Notes under the pieces: model-generated
The model's input: the letters and a program-made list of their open reading frames with translations, nothing else
What the model was told of the DNA's origin: nothing
The model's database searches: none
Program-made: the position numbers and the translations under genes
Origin: Streptomyces lunaelactis
GTDB taxonomy: Bacteria; Actinomycetota; Actinomycetes; Streptomycetales; Streptomycetaceae
DNA length: 64,000 nucleotides
Direction of reading: 5' to 3'
Assembly (NCBI RefSeq): GCF_003054555.1
Contig: NZ_CP026304.1
Span: forward strand, 8,184,001 to 8,248,000
Shown: positions 30,118 to 39,395 of the stretch, in pieces
Layout: each line of letters starts with the position of its first letter
How positions within the stretch are numbered: the stretch's first letter is position 1

Positions 30118-31353
30118 TAATGCTGTCTCCCAGTCCGACGCCGAACTCACCGCTGCACTCAGGGAGTTAGCGTCCGATGCCCCGGTGGAGGAGCTGTACC
30201 GGCGACACCGTACGGCGGTTCTCTCCTACGCTCGTAGGTGCTGCCGTGATCCGCACACTGCCGAGGACCTGGTTTCGGAAGCCTTCGCCCGCACGCTGCA
30301 GGCGGTGCGGTCCGGCGGCGGTCCGGAAGCCGCCTGGCTCCCGTACCTGCGCACCGTCGTCCGCCGTATCGCCGTCGACTGGGCGGGCACGGCCCGCCGT
30401 ACCGAGCTGTCGGCCGACTTCGAGCACTGGCTCGCCAACCTGCCCGACACCCCCCAGACGGAGGGCGGCGAGGAGCGGATACTGCGCTTGGAGGACACCT
30501 CTATTGTCCTGCGCGCGTTCCGCTCGCTGCCCGAGCGGTGGCAGGCCGTCTTATGGCACACCGTCGTCGAGGAGGAACCCGCCACGCAGGTCGGCCCGCT
30601 GCTGGGCGTGGGCGCGAGCGGTGTCGGCTCGCTGGCGTCCCGGGCCAGGGAAGGGCTGCGCGAGGCCTACCTGGCCGCGCATGCCGAAAGCGCCTCCGTG
30701 AGCGAGGAGTGCCGCCACTACGGCTCCCTGCTCGGGGCCGTCGTGCGCCGCACCGGCTGCCGGCCGAACAAGGACCTCGACCGGCACCTCGCGCAGTGCA
30801 CGCACTGCCGCAGCGCGCTGATCGACCTCACCGACCTCAACCAACGACTGGGCTCGGCACTGTCGGCCGGGTCCTGCTGCGGGGCGGCTCAGCGTACGTG
30901 GCGGCCCAATGGCCGACGCCCGCGCGAGCGCCGCTGAGGCGGCGACGGCACCCGGCACACCGCACCGCGGTACCGGGTAGTGGCCATCGGTCGGGCTCCC
31001 CAACCCACATGTGCGCCGTCGCCGGTGGCGTGATCGCCACCATCGGGATTGCCCTCCTTATCCTGGCGACACCGTTCCGTGACCACGGCAAGGGTTCCCG
31101 GCCCTTGCAGGCATCCAAGTCGCCTCAGACGTTCACCGAGTAGCCGCCGCCTGCCGCGGTCACGACAGTCGAGAAACCGGGCGCCGGCCGAAGAGCTCTA
31201 CCAGGGGTCGTCACCTGGTCGGGCACCTTCCGCAACGCGGGAAGCACCACCCAGTGCGTCGAGCCTGCTGGCACGGCAACCGTCCAGAACACGTGCGACG
31301 GAAGCAAGGACCAAATCTGGGAGGCCGTGTCGTTCAAGGAGAAGCCGGACTAA
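30107..31353 (+). pseudogene. Decayed ECF sigma/anti-sigma/ricin-like fusion
   Basis: From ATG 30107 the first 250 residues closely match the 16.0-17.7 kb protein, including sigma-2, sigma-4 and the HLAQCTHCRSALIDLTDL zinc finger. A frame change near 30865 destroys the membrane part; pieces of it (AGGVIATIGIALLILATPF) recur in another frame near 31030, and the lectin domain (VVTWSGTFRNAG, QCVEPAGTATVQNTC, KDQIWEAVSF) in a further frame until a stop at 31353, cutting off the rest. The free sigma part could still be made and would lack its membrane anchor. It points toward the protease gene at 31.9 kb. Confidence 0.82.
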
Positions 31354-31496
31354 GAGGGCGTTTCATCATCCTTCGGGGCGTGTTGACTGAGATGTGCCTG
31401 ATACAGCGTCGCCAACGCTTTGCCTGAAACAGATTCAAAGACGGGTTCTGACCGCTCGGCGAACAACTGCCGCGGCGTCGACTCCCCATGTCCCAT
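31350..31496 (-). pseudogene. N-terminal fragment of a second nSTAND1-type gene
   Basis: MGHGESTPRQLFAERSE copies the start of the 29.7 kb gene (MEQAEPTPRRLFAERLE), with the same upstream layout and palindrome. After about 17 residues the frame runs into GKALATLYQAHLSQ, part of the repeat family seen elsewhere, so the gene has been cut off. Confidence 0.7.
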
Positions 31497-31518
31497 AACC
31501 ACCCCTGCCCGAACACGG

Positions 31519-31534
31519 TCCGGACCGGTCCGGA
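31519..31534. promoter_or_regulatory. Second copy of the 16-bp palindrome
   Basis: TCCGGACCGGTCCGGA again, 23 bases upstream of the truncated nSTAND1-type start, the same spacing as at 29.7 kb. Confidence 0.65.
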
Positions 31535-31858
31535 CCGGAAAACCCTCCGTAGGACCGCCGCCAGGGGCAACACCCCTGCTGTGACACAACCGGGACGCGC
31601 TCTTCCGCAATTTGGTGGCTCAATCAGCAGGCACCGGCCGGGTTCCGACCTTCGCAACTGCACCGGCCGCACGGCACCCCCATCCCGTCCGGGTGCGGAC
31701 ACACACCCGCTCGGTGCCGTCGACGGTCATCCCCGCGGTCGTCATGGGCAGCCAGCCGCGACCCACGGGGCGGTCGTCGATCGGTGGGACATCACCCCCC
31801 CCACACGACCCGGCTTTCGGCATACCCCGGGAATCCGGTCCACTCGAAAGGGAACCAC

Positions 31859-33385
31859 GTGAACGGCACACACCGAAAAACTCGCCACGGGCGAATACTT
31901 GTGGCCTCCGCCCTGGGCGTCGCGCTTCTCGGCGGCGCGGCCGTGGCCAACGCCATGGCGGGAGACGAGTCCCCTTCGGCAGTTCCCATGGCGCCCGCCT
32001 CACCGCAGGCCGCGCCGTCGGCTGGGCAGTCCGACGCTCTGATCGTCGGCTACAAGTCGAAGGCGGCCGGGGCGCGTTCGGACACGGCGGTACGCGAGGA
32101 CACCCAGGCGGTGGCCGCACAGACCGACGAGAAGCTGTCGTTCGACCGCCGTCTGGGCACCGGTACGGTGCTGGTGGACCTAGGTGAAAAACAGCCGGCC
32201 AAGGACGTCGCCGAGGTGATGGACCAGTTCCGGGCCGACCCGGACGTGGCTTTCGTCGTCCCGGACCGCACAGTGCAGGCCGCGGCGATCGCCGCACCCA
32301 GCAACCCCAACGACCCGCGCCTGGGCGAGCAGTGGGAACTGACCGAGGCCCAAGCGGGCATGAATGTGCGTGACGCGTGGCGTACGTCCACCGGCCGGGG
32401 GGTGACGGTCGCGGTCCTTGACACGGGTATCGCCGCGCACTCCGACTTGGCCGCCAACACCGTCGCCGGGTACGACTTCATCACCGACGCGTTCACGGCG
32501 AAGGACGGCGGCGGCCGCGACAACGACGCCTCCGACCCGGGTGACGCCAGCAAACAGGGTGAGTGCAAAGACCCCCTGGGGAACCCCTTGCCGGCGGCGC
32601 CCTCCTCCTGGCACGGCACTCATGTCGCAGGCACCGTGGCCGCCGTGGCCGACAACGGCAAGGGTGTCGTAGGCGTCGCCCACGGCGCGAGGGTGCAGCC
32701 GGTGCGGGTGCTGGGCCGCTGCGGCGGGTCGACCTCCGACATCATCGACGCCATCACCTGGGCCTCCGGCGGAGCCGTCCCTGGCGTACCCGCCAACGGG
32801 ACCCCGGCACAGGTCATCAACATGAGTCTGGGCGGCGGGGGAGCCTGCGACCCGGCGACGCAGGGCGCCATCGACGGCGCCGTCCAGCGCGGCACCACCG
32901 TCGTCGTTGCCGCCGGCAACGAATCCAGCGATGCCGCCAATTCCTCCCCCGCCAGCTGCAACAACGTCATCACCGTCGCTGCCACCAACCGCGCCGGTGA
33001 CAAGGCCGGATACTCCAACTTCGGCAATGCCGTGGACATCTCGGCACCCGGCGGTGAGACGTCGCCGAACTCCGCCGACGGCATCCTGTCTACCCTGAAC
33101 TCCGGCACCGACGCGCCCGCCGCCGAGAGCTTCGCGTTCTACCAGGGCACCAGCATGGCCGCCCCGCACATCGCCGGCCTGGCCGCCCTGCTGAAGGCTG
33201 CCAGGCCCGCGCTCGCGCCAGCCGAGATCGAGAGGGCCATCAAGGACAACGCGCGCCCCCTGCCCGGCGCGTGTGCGGGCGGTTGCGGCAGCGGGCTCGC
33301 CGACGCCGCCAGGACCGTCGCCAGCGCCGCGGGGGGCGCCGCTCCCGCGGAGGATCCGGCGTCGCCGCCGGCAGAAGACGACTAG
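31859..33385 (+). CDS. Secreted subtilisin-like serine protease (S8)
   Basis: The 508-residue preproprotease has a signal peptide (RILVASALGVALLGGAAVAN), an I9-type propeptide (ALIVGYKSKA to FVVPDRTVQA), and a peptidase S8 domain with Asp188 in VAVLDTGI, His252 in WHGTHVAGTV and Ser432 in GTSMAAPHIAG. The C-terminus is an acidic Pro/Ala tail. GTG 31859 has AAAGGGA five bases upstream; an earlier in-frame ATG lacks one. Parts of this gene recur in the chimeras at 12.7 and 63.4 kb. It lies just downstream of a decayed sensor sigma gene that may once have controlled it. Confidence 0.92.
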   Translation: MNGTHRKTRHGRILVASALGVALLGGAAVANAMAGDESPSAVPMAPASPQAAPSAGQSDALIVGYKSKAAGARSDTAVREDTQAVAAQTDEKLSFDRRLGTGTVLVDLGEKQPAKDVAEVMDQFRADPDVAFVVPDRTVQAAAIAAPSNPNDPRLGEQWELTEAQAGMNVRDAWRTSTGRGVTVAVLDTGIAAHSDLAANTVAGYDFITDAFTAKDGGGRDNDASDPGDASKQGECKDPLGNPLPAAPSSWHGTHVAGTVAAVADNGKGVVGVAHGARVQPVRVLGRCGGSTSDIIDAITWASGGAVPGVPANGTPAQVINMSLGGGGACDPATQGAIDGAVQRGTTVVVAAGNESSDAANSSPASCNNVITVAATNRAGDKAGYSNFGNAVDISAPGGETSPNSADGILSTLNSGTDAPAAESFAFYQGTSMAAPHIAGLAALLKAARPALAPAEIERAIKDNARPLPGACAGGCGSGLADAARTVASAAGGAAPAEDPASPPAEDD

Positions 33386-33400
33386 GTTCTGTTTCTCGGA

Positions 33401-34280
33401 TCATGTGCGGAGCCAGATGACCAGAGATGTGACGGTGACGGTCCCGAGGTAGATGTAGGCGCGCTTGTCGTATCGAGTGGCCACGGCCCGGTGGTTCTTG
33501 AGGCGATTGATCGCCCGCTCAACGACGTTGCGCTTCTTGTACCGTTGTTTGTCGAATCCGGTCGGCCGCCCGCCAGTTGAGCCGCGCCTTCGACGGTTTG
33601 CCCGCTGGTCACGGGGTTCGGGGATCGTGTGCCGGATCTTGCGCTGTCGCAGGTAGGAGCGGTTCCTGCGGGAGCTGTAAGCCGGCCCGGCCCGATACGG
33701 GGTACGCGGATCTTCTCCAGTACAGCCTCGAACTGCGTGCTGTCGCCGTACTGTCCGGGTGTCAGCAGCGTCGACAGCGGGCGGCACCAGCCCTCGGCCG
33801 ACAGGTGGATCTTGGTGCTGAAGCCGCCCCGTGAGCGGCCTAAGCACTCGCCTGTCTGACCACCTCCGCCAGCCGGACGGACAGACTCCGCCACACCGGA
33901 TCGCCCCGGTTCGTCCTGCCGTGGGCCCCCTTTGAAGGGGGAAACTCCGGTGGGGCGGCGTGGGGCGCCCCGGCCGCGTGCTGGTGGGCCCGTGCGGTGG
34001 TGGAGTCCACCGACACGTCCCAGTCGATCCCGCCGACAGCGTCCTCAGCCGCTTGGACCTGCGCCAGCAGGCGCTCCCAGGTTCCATCGGCCGACCAGCG
34101 GCGATGCCGCTTGTACACCGTCTCCCACGGCCCGAACCGTTCCGGCAGGTCACGCCACTGAACCCCCGTTCGGACCCGGAACAGGACACCGTCGATCACC
34201 TTGCGGTGATCACTCCAGCGACCACCACGAGTCCCACCGCGAGGCAGAAGCGGCTCAAGCCTCTCCCATAGCGGGGCGGG
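33401..34280 (-). pseudogene. IS5-family transposase with two frame breaks
   Basis: Reading the minus strand: ERLEPLLPRGGTRGGRWSDH, GVQWRDLPERFGPWETVYKR and DWDVSVDSTTARAHQHAAGA in frame one; GGFSTKIHLSAEGW and YGDSTQFEAVL in frame two from about 33875; then KKRNVVERAINRLKNHRAVA and TRYDKRAYIYLGTV in frame three from about 33690. One shift between two IS5 ORFs can be programmed; two argue for decay. Confidence 0.82.
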
Positions 34281-34286
34281 GACCGG

Positions 34287-34620
34287 CTGCGCAACATGGC
34301 CGCCGGCGAGCTCGCGGTCACCAGCGGGATGAGGCTGCGGGAGTTCAGCTGCCCGCTGAACATCGAGGTGGCCGCCCCGCGCCCGGACCGGCAGCCCGCC
34401 ACGGTCGAGCTGCAGGCGATCGCGAAATACGGGTTCGCCCGCCAGACGGCCGCCCAGCATCCGGTGCTGCGGTCGCTGGATCTGTACCGGCGCACCGAGC
34501 GGGCCGCCGTGGTGGCCCGCAGCGGGCGCGCCTTGTGGGCGAGGCGGGCGGAGCTGTTCATCGTCGACTCGGTGGATACGGCGCGGATGCGGCTGTCCGG
34601 GTATCTCGAGACCACCGACC
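34287..34620 (+). pseudogene. Fragment resembling a tyrosine recombinase
   Basis: The frame includes ELAVTSGMRLREFSCPLNIE, which looks like the region around the first catalytic Arg of tyrosine integrases, then LRSLDLYRRTERAAVVARSG. The rest of an integrase is missing. The assignment rests on one motif. Confidence 0.4.
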
Positions 34621-34977
34621 CGTTCGCCGAACTCCACCAGCGCGGTGCCGCCTACATCAGGTTCGGGCTCGACCACCCTCTGCGCTACCGCCTGGTCGCC
34701 ACCGGACCTGCGACCGCCGCCACCCAACAGGTCGCCGACGCCTGCTTCCGATTCCTTCGGGACACAGTGCAGCAATGCGTTGACGTCGGCATCCTCCACG
34801 GCGACGTCACGCGCTGACCCGGGGCATCTGCGCCTGCCTGCACGGCGCGGTGTCCCTGCTGATCCTCCAGCCGACCTCAAGCTGGCCCGACGACATTGCC
34901 CAGTTCGCGGACGACGTCGCCACCGTCGCCTGCCAGGGCGCCGCCGCCCTCTCGCGGGCCACTGCGGACCCTGGATG
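34620..34977 (+). pseudogene. C-terminal fragment of a TetR-type regulator
   Basis: The piece reads DPFAELHQRGAAYIRFGLDH, YRLVATGPA and, after a frame change near 34812, LTRGICACLHGAVSLLILQP, a TetR C-terminal ligand-domain pattern. The DNA-binding half is absent and the preceding codons belong to the recombinase-like fragment, so this is a composite. Confidence 0.55.
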
Positions 34978-35158
34978 AGAAGCCCTACCCGAGGCAGGCG
35001 TAGCAATCCGCAGCATGAGCGTCGAGCGGTAACCTGAGGTCACCGGAGGCGGCTGTGGTGCCGTTCCTGACTGGGGTGGGCGGTAATCGGCTGTTGGTCT
35101 GGGCTGTGGGTGTGGGTGTGGGTGGAAGGCATTGGGTCGAACACGAGAGGGGTGGGGT

Positions 35159-36328
35159 GTGCTTCCCAGTGATGAGCAGCGGCTGATCGCCGGCCGGTAC
35201 CTTCTCACTGAACGGCTGGGCAGCGGCGGCATGGGCACGGTCTGGCGCGCCACGGACCGGCTGCTGGAGCGCACGGTCGCGGTCAAGGAGCTTCTTCTCG
35301 GGGGCGAGGGCGAGGAGCCCGCCGCCCAGCTGCGCCGGGTGTTGCGGGAGGCCCGTACGATCGCCCGCGTCTCCCACCCCAACGTGGTGGACATCTACGA
35401 CCTGGTCGACTTCGAGAACCGGCTGTGGATCGTGATGGAACTCGTGGACGGCCCGTCGCTCGCCCATCACCTTGCCTCTGTCGGCCCGATGTCTCCGTCC
35501 CAGGCCGCCGGGGTTGGTCTGCAACTCCTCGACGCCTTGGAGGCAGTGCACGCGGTCGGCGCCCTGCACAGGGATGTGAAGCCGGCCAACGTCCTCCTGC
35601 GCCGCGACGGCAGCGTTGTGCTATGCGATTTCGGCATCGCGGCCTTGGCCGACGGTGAACCGCTGACCACCGCCGGCGGGCTGGTCGGTTCCTTCGAGTT
35701 CATCGCCCCCGAACGGCTGCACGGCCAGCCGGTGGGCCCACCCAGCGACCTGTTCTCGGTGGGCACCACATTGTGCGTGCTGGTCTCCGGCCGCTCCCCG
35801 TTCGTCCGACCGGAGCCCGCCGCCGTCCTGCACGCCGTGGCCAACGAGCGACGTGAGATTCCGGAGAGTACGGGCAGCCTGCAACCGCTCATCGAGAGCC
35901 TATTGCACAAGGATCCCAGCAAGCGTCCCTCGATAGCGGAGGCGGCCCACGCGCTGCGATCGGTACACGCCCTGGAGCCGGATACGCCTCAGAAGACCCT
36001 GCGGGCTCCCACCATCCACCCGCGCCGTCCCCGTCGGTGGATACGCTGGGCGGTGCCGCTGATCGCCGCTCTGCTGCTGACGGCTGGTGGTGCCACCGCA
36101 TTTCTGGTGAGGCATGGGCCCAATCAGTCCCGTGGTGAGCCTGGCCCGGCGCACGCCAAGCAACCGTCGGTGAATGATGCTGTGATGCAGACGCCTGATG
36201 ACAGGAATCAGTATTGGGTGTTCTCCGGGGATCAGTACGTCCTTATCGAGGTCAGTGACGGCCAGCACGCCGACAAGCGAATCCTCGGACCCCGCCCACT
36301 CGCCAACTGGGCCAGCAACTTCCAGTGA
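35159..36328 (+). CDS. Membrane-anchored Ser/Thr protein kinase (PknB type)
   Basis: The 389-residue kinase has the glycine loop LGSGGMGTVWRATD, Lys43 in VAVKEL, Asp139 in LHRDVKPANVLL, DFG in CDFGIAALADG and the APE-like FIAPERL. A basic stretch and membrane helix (WAVPLIAALLLTAGGATAFL) near 300 leave a short extracellular tail without PASTA repeats. GTG 35159 lies in a GGGG-rich leader (AGGGG a few bases upstream); no stronger start is visible. Its partner is unknown, though the FHA transporter at 22 kb could read phosphothreonine marks. Confidence 0.88.
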   Translation: MLPSDEQRLIAGRYLLTERLGSGGMGTVWRATDRLLERTVAVKELLLGGEGEEPAAQLRRVLREARTIARVSHPNVVDIYDLVDFENRLWIVMELVDGPSLAHHLASVGPMSPSQAAGVGLQLLDALEAVHAVGALHRDVKPANVLLRRDGSVVLCDFGIAALADGEPLTTAGGLVGSFEFIAPERLHGQPVGPPSDLFSVGTTLCVLVSGRSPFVRPEPAAVLHAVANERREIPESTGSLQPLIESLLHKDPSKRPSIAEAAHALRSVHALEPDTPQKTLRAPTIHPRRPRRWIRWAVPLIAALLLTAGGATAFLVRHGPNQSRGEPGPAHAKQPSVNDAVMQTPDDRNQYWVFSGDQYVLIEVSDGQHADKRILGPRPLANWASNFQ

Positions 36329-36373
36329 GGGGAAGAGGGGGCCACCAGCTGTCGATGGTGGAGACTGAACACG

Positions 36374-36688
36374 TCAGTATCTGACGGCGACACCGTTGCA
36401 CGGCTCGGCGGCGACGTCTTCGTCATCCTCGCGCACCACATCACCCCCGCCAAAGCCGCCGACTACGCCGCCAGACTGCGCAACGCCGTCATCCTGCCCT
36501 ACAGGATCGACGGACACGGTGTACGGGTCGGCATCAGCATCGGGATCGCCTGGGCCAGCTGCGAAAACCCCGTCGAAGACACACTCCGCGCAGCAGACGA
36601 GGCGATGTACGAAAACAAACGATCCCGCTCCCCGCAGCCCGGTAGTTGGCGACCGACAACGACCGAGGACCTCCGCCAACAGCGGTGA
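36374..36688 (+). pseudogene. C-terminal fragment of a GGDEF (diguanylate cyclase) domain
   Basis: The frame DTVARLGGDVFVILAHH, then VGISIGIA and LRAADEAMYENKRS, is the second half of a GGDEF domain. The signature reads GGDVF rather than GGDEF, losing a metal- and catalysis-linked Glu, and the first half is absent. It is most likely debris. Confidence 0.75.
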
Positions 36689-36781
36689 ACAAAGTGTCCA
36701 CCGCCGTCACACACCCCCTCATACGGGACGGCGCTGAAGGAGCGAGACGAGGCCAGCAAAACGATTCACTGTGAGGCGAGC

Positions 36782-37362
36782 TCATGCTGCTCGGGCATCG
36801 CTGGTGGTGCCTTCGCCGTTGTCCGGGGTCCATGGGGTGAGGGGAATGCCGTGGGCCATCCAGTTGTGGAAGGCCTCGGCGGTGTAGAGAGTGCAGCTGC
36901 CGAGGAGCCGGCCTGGCTGGCGGAAGTTCCTGTTCAGTTTGAGGACTAGGTGGCGGCCGCCTGCCTGGTCCGAACTCCAAGGTCCAGGTGGACAGGGCGC
37001 TGGCAGGCGTCGAGGGTTTCGCGGGGGCTGCTCCAGTTGAAGTTCACGTGTTCTTTGCCTGGTGTGAGAGCGAGCCGGAGTCGTCCCTTGCGATGAGCGT
37101 CAACGGTGTAAAACAGCCAGACCATAGCGCCGTAGACGCTTTCTCGCTGTTCGATGTGGATGCAGGAGAGGGGGCCGTACTGCAGTTCCACAATGGTTCC
37201 GCAGGGGCATCTCACATCGGCTTCGAGTCCGCCGCGGGGAACGAACTGCTGCTGTTCGGACAGGCCGCGGCGCCATTGCTGGTTCCACGGTCCCTCACCA
37301 CGGACGCGCGGGGCGCCCAGCGGCGCCCCGCACTTGGGGCCGGTCTTGCTGGAGGGCGTCAC
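36782..37362 (-). pseudogene. Frameshifted gene of unknown family (CPCG protein)
   Basis: Codon use on the minus strand is strongly GC3-biased. From GTG 37362 the product reads TPSSKTGPKCGAPLG, then a zinc-like CPCGTIVELQYGPLSC, VYGAMVWLFYTVDA and EHVNFNWSSPRETLDACQRP. Near 36970 the frame must shift by one to continue as RHLVLKLNRNFRQPGRLLGS and YTAEAFHNWMAHGIPLTPW to a stop at 36782. I do not recognise the family. One frame break inside convincing coding sequence suggests a recent mutation or a sequencing error. Confidence 0.5.
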
Positions 37363-37484
37363 ATGGCCTTGAGCTGTGTGTCGAGCCAGGTCACCGCCCG
37401 CTGCGTGAGGGGCGGGGACTGGAAACGGAGTATCAGCCACCGCGCCAGTCGCCGACCCTACTGGATCGCGCTTCAGATCCATCG

Positions 37485-37690
37485 GTGGTTGCGAACGCCT
37501 CGGAAGAAGAGCGTTCGGACGCCCAAGTACGCCCCCAACAAGATGCCCACTGCCTGAAGAAGCGGTACTTCGAGCTGCTCAGGGAGGGCTACAAGGGTGC
37601 GGTTGCCGCCCGGGTGGTGGGGGTCTCGGCCAGCTGCGGCTCGAACTGGTTCATCGAAACTGGAAGCATGATCGTCCCCGACCCCGGTCC
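37485..37690 (+). pseudogene. IS30-family transposase, N-terminal fragment
   Basis: KKRYFELLREGYKGAVAARV, VGVSASCGSNWF and IVPDPGPISP match the start of Streptomyces IS30-type transposases. It then runs directly into an oxidase fragment. Confidence 0.7.
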
Positions 37691-37696
37691 GATATC

Positions 37697-37879
37697 ACCG
37701 GCTTCCGACCTTCCGCGCCTGGCGCCAACGCATACGAACTCCAGATCCCGGCCGACCCCGGAGTCACGCTGCCAGGCCCATACATGCCTTTCGCGCTCAA
37801 CAAGCAGGGCGTCCCCAGCAAAGCCGCACTCCTCACCATCAATGAGGGCGTCGCACACATCAACTCCGTGACGAAGTGA
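37697..37879 (+). pseudogene. C-terminal tail of a galactose-oxidase-like protein
   Basis: About 60 residues, AYELQIPADPGVTLPGPYM and GVPSKAALLTI, match the last part of the 51.6 kb oxidase (DUF1929-type domain). The rest of the gene is missing; an IS30 fragment abuts it. Confidence 0.8.
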
Positions 37880-38024
37880 AGGAGTCCGGAAATCCGGAGT
37901 CGAGCGGCCCCTGGATTCGTTCCATGGGCCGTCCTACTGCCGGGGCAGGTGAGTGCCGGACCTCTTTTCAGATGTCGGCCGGTAGTTGCCCTGCAGATCG
38001 GTGAATTCGCGGGGAGGTGGGTGA

Positions 38025-38061
38025 CCCGCTCCCGCCTCGGGGACAACGAGGCGGAAGCGGG
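38025..38061 (-). terminator. Hairpin after the second DPBB-type gene
   Basis: CCCGCTCCCGCCTC pairs with GAGGCGGAAGCGGG around a nine-base loop, the counterpart of the hairpin at 20.1 kb. Between it and the gene (38062-38145) remains a C-terminal DPBB tail reading RGAKLIRNARVERVG. Confidence 0.7.
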
Positions 38062-38149
38062 AGTACCGGGGGCGGCGTTGGGCTGTCCGACGCGTTCGAC
38101 CCGTGCGTTTCGGATCAGCTTCGCGCCCCGCTCACTCACTCCTGACGGC

Positions 38150-38440
38150 CTAGCAGCCCAGGCGCTCTTGGTTTGCAATGGTCTGGCGCACTAATTCTTG
38201 CTGCCTGGCGATCCTGGCCTCCTTGTTGGGGAAGTTGTTGCGTTCTTCGTTGATGATGAACACGTCGCTGTCCGACAAGAAATTCTCCGCTGCAAGGCAG
38301 AACTGCGACACTCGGTTGTCGCTCTCCTGGCTGGCGTTCCCGGTTCCTGTCATCGCGAATGCAGTACCACCCACCAGTGCGGCGGTACTGACGAGCAGAA
38401 CGATCTTCTTCTTCTTGCTGGTCATTTTCTTTCGGGACAC
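38150..38440 (-). CDS. Small secreted Cys-containing protein, paralogue of the DPBB protein lacking the barrel
   Basis: The 96-residue product shares KKKKIVLLVSTAALVGGTAF and MTGTGNA with the 19.5 kb protein, then a helical region with two cysteines (QFCLAAENFLSDSD and final GC). The Gly-rich linker and barrel are gone except for a frame-broken tail downstream. GTG 38440 has GGAG six bases upstream, as in the paralogue. The short form may still be a working secreted protein. Function unknown. Confidence 0.65.
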   Translation of the reverse strand: MSRKKMTSKKKKIVLLVSTAALVGGTAFAMTGTGNASQESDNRVSQFCLAAENFLSDSDVFIINEERNNFPNKEARIARQQELVRQTIANQERLGC

Positions 38441-38639
38441 GGGTAACTCCGTCCTCGATGGCGAAACACGGTCGGATTTCGATCCGTGTGCCAGGGAGTA
38501 CGCTCCACGCCCGGTTTCTGTTCAGCATCCTTGGTCAATTTTCTCGAATGCCACATCACATCCGCCGACGAGGGTCGTTTGAATCACAAAAGGGTATGCG
38601 AAACTGACGCACGCTGCGTACCGAATGAATTCCCGTATG

Positions 38640-38760
38640 CCGTGCGTTGACTTCGAAGACGAGCTAGCGCGTACCACAACGGTCCACCACCGGTTACTGA
38701 TGAAGACGGTGTCCGGGGGCGGCCATCCCGCTGCTTTGCCAACGCTTTGCCGGCTCTTCG
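38640..38760 (-). repeat. Repeat family copy 4
   Basis: The minus strand reads GGCAAAGCGTTGGCAAAGCA followed by GGGATGG, matching the start of copies 1 to 3. A short related piece also lies at 31400-31420. Confidence 0.55.
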
Positions 38761-38816
38761 CAGTTGAGGGTGTAGCGCTGAGAACATAGAGCTGTTGGAC
38801 GGTTGGATGTGAGTCG

Positions 38817-39272
38817 TCAGGAGGTGCGAGCGTCGTAGTTCTCGCGGTTTGCGAGGACCTCGGCCATGTGTGTCTGCGCCCAGTTTCTGAGCCCGCGCGT
38901 CATGTGGTGGAGCGAGAGGCCGAGGTCGGTCAGCTCGTAGGAGACGGTGACAGGGACGGTTGGCGTCACGGTACGGGTGAGCAGACCATCGTGCTCCAGC
39001 GACCGCAGCGTCTGGGTCAGCATCTTCTGGCTGACCCCGGCCAGAAGACGAGAGATCTCGGAGTAACGCATCGCCTTCGGAGCGTCTGCGTGTGCTGCAC
39101 CGGGCTGGCCGGGGCTGTTGTCGCCGCCCAGCGCACACAGGATCAGGACGACCCACTTGTCCGAGATTCGGTCGAGCAGCTGCCGGCTGGGGCATGCTGC
39201 CAGGAACGCGTTGTACTCCACCTTGGCCTGAGCCCTCTTCTGGGCCGCCTTCATCGTCGTCACTGATCGCAC
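38817..39272 (-). CDS. HxlR-family transcriptional regulator
   Basis: HxlR proteins are winged-helix regulators that respond to aldehydes or redox cues. The 151-residue product shows CPSRQLLDRISDKWVVLILC, SRLLAGVSQKMLTQTLRSLE and the wing region VSYELTDLGLSL. It is divergent from an aldo/keto reductase gene across a gap of about 120 bases holding a palindrome, the usual regulator-target layout. Starts at GTG 39272, GTG 39263 or ATG 39254 are all possible; GAGAGG lies eight bases before 39263. Confidence 0.9.
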   Translation of the reverse strand: MRSVTTMKAAQKRAQAKVEYNAFLAACPSRQLLDRISDKWVVLILCALGGDNSPGQPGAAHADAPKAMRYSEISRLLAGVSQKMLTQTLRSLEHDGLLTRTVTPTVPVTVSYELTDLGLSLHHMTRGLRNWAQTHMAEVLANRENYDARTS

Positions 39273-39310
39273 CTCTCACCAATGGGTGGGTTACGCACTC
39301 CCAAGTGCCT

Positions 39311-39327
39311 ACTTCCCGACAGGAAGT
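39311..39327. promoter_or_regulatory. Candidate HxlR operator
   Basis: ACTTCC-CGACA-GGAAGT is a perfect inverted repeat in the divergent region between the regulator and the reductase, a position suited to control of both genes. Confidence 0.6.
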
Positions 39328-39395
39328 TTCTCTCCAATGCTGATGCAGGGAGGCAGCAGGCGCCACCCCCCAAGTGCACGACGAAAGGCAACAGG

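Noticed and set aside
36988..37557. Plus-strand open frame of 189 codons
   Set aside because: The minus strand over the same bases has better codon bias, Cys pairs and aromatic segments; the plus frame lacks a ribosome site and family resemblance.
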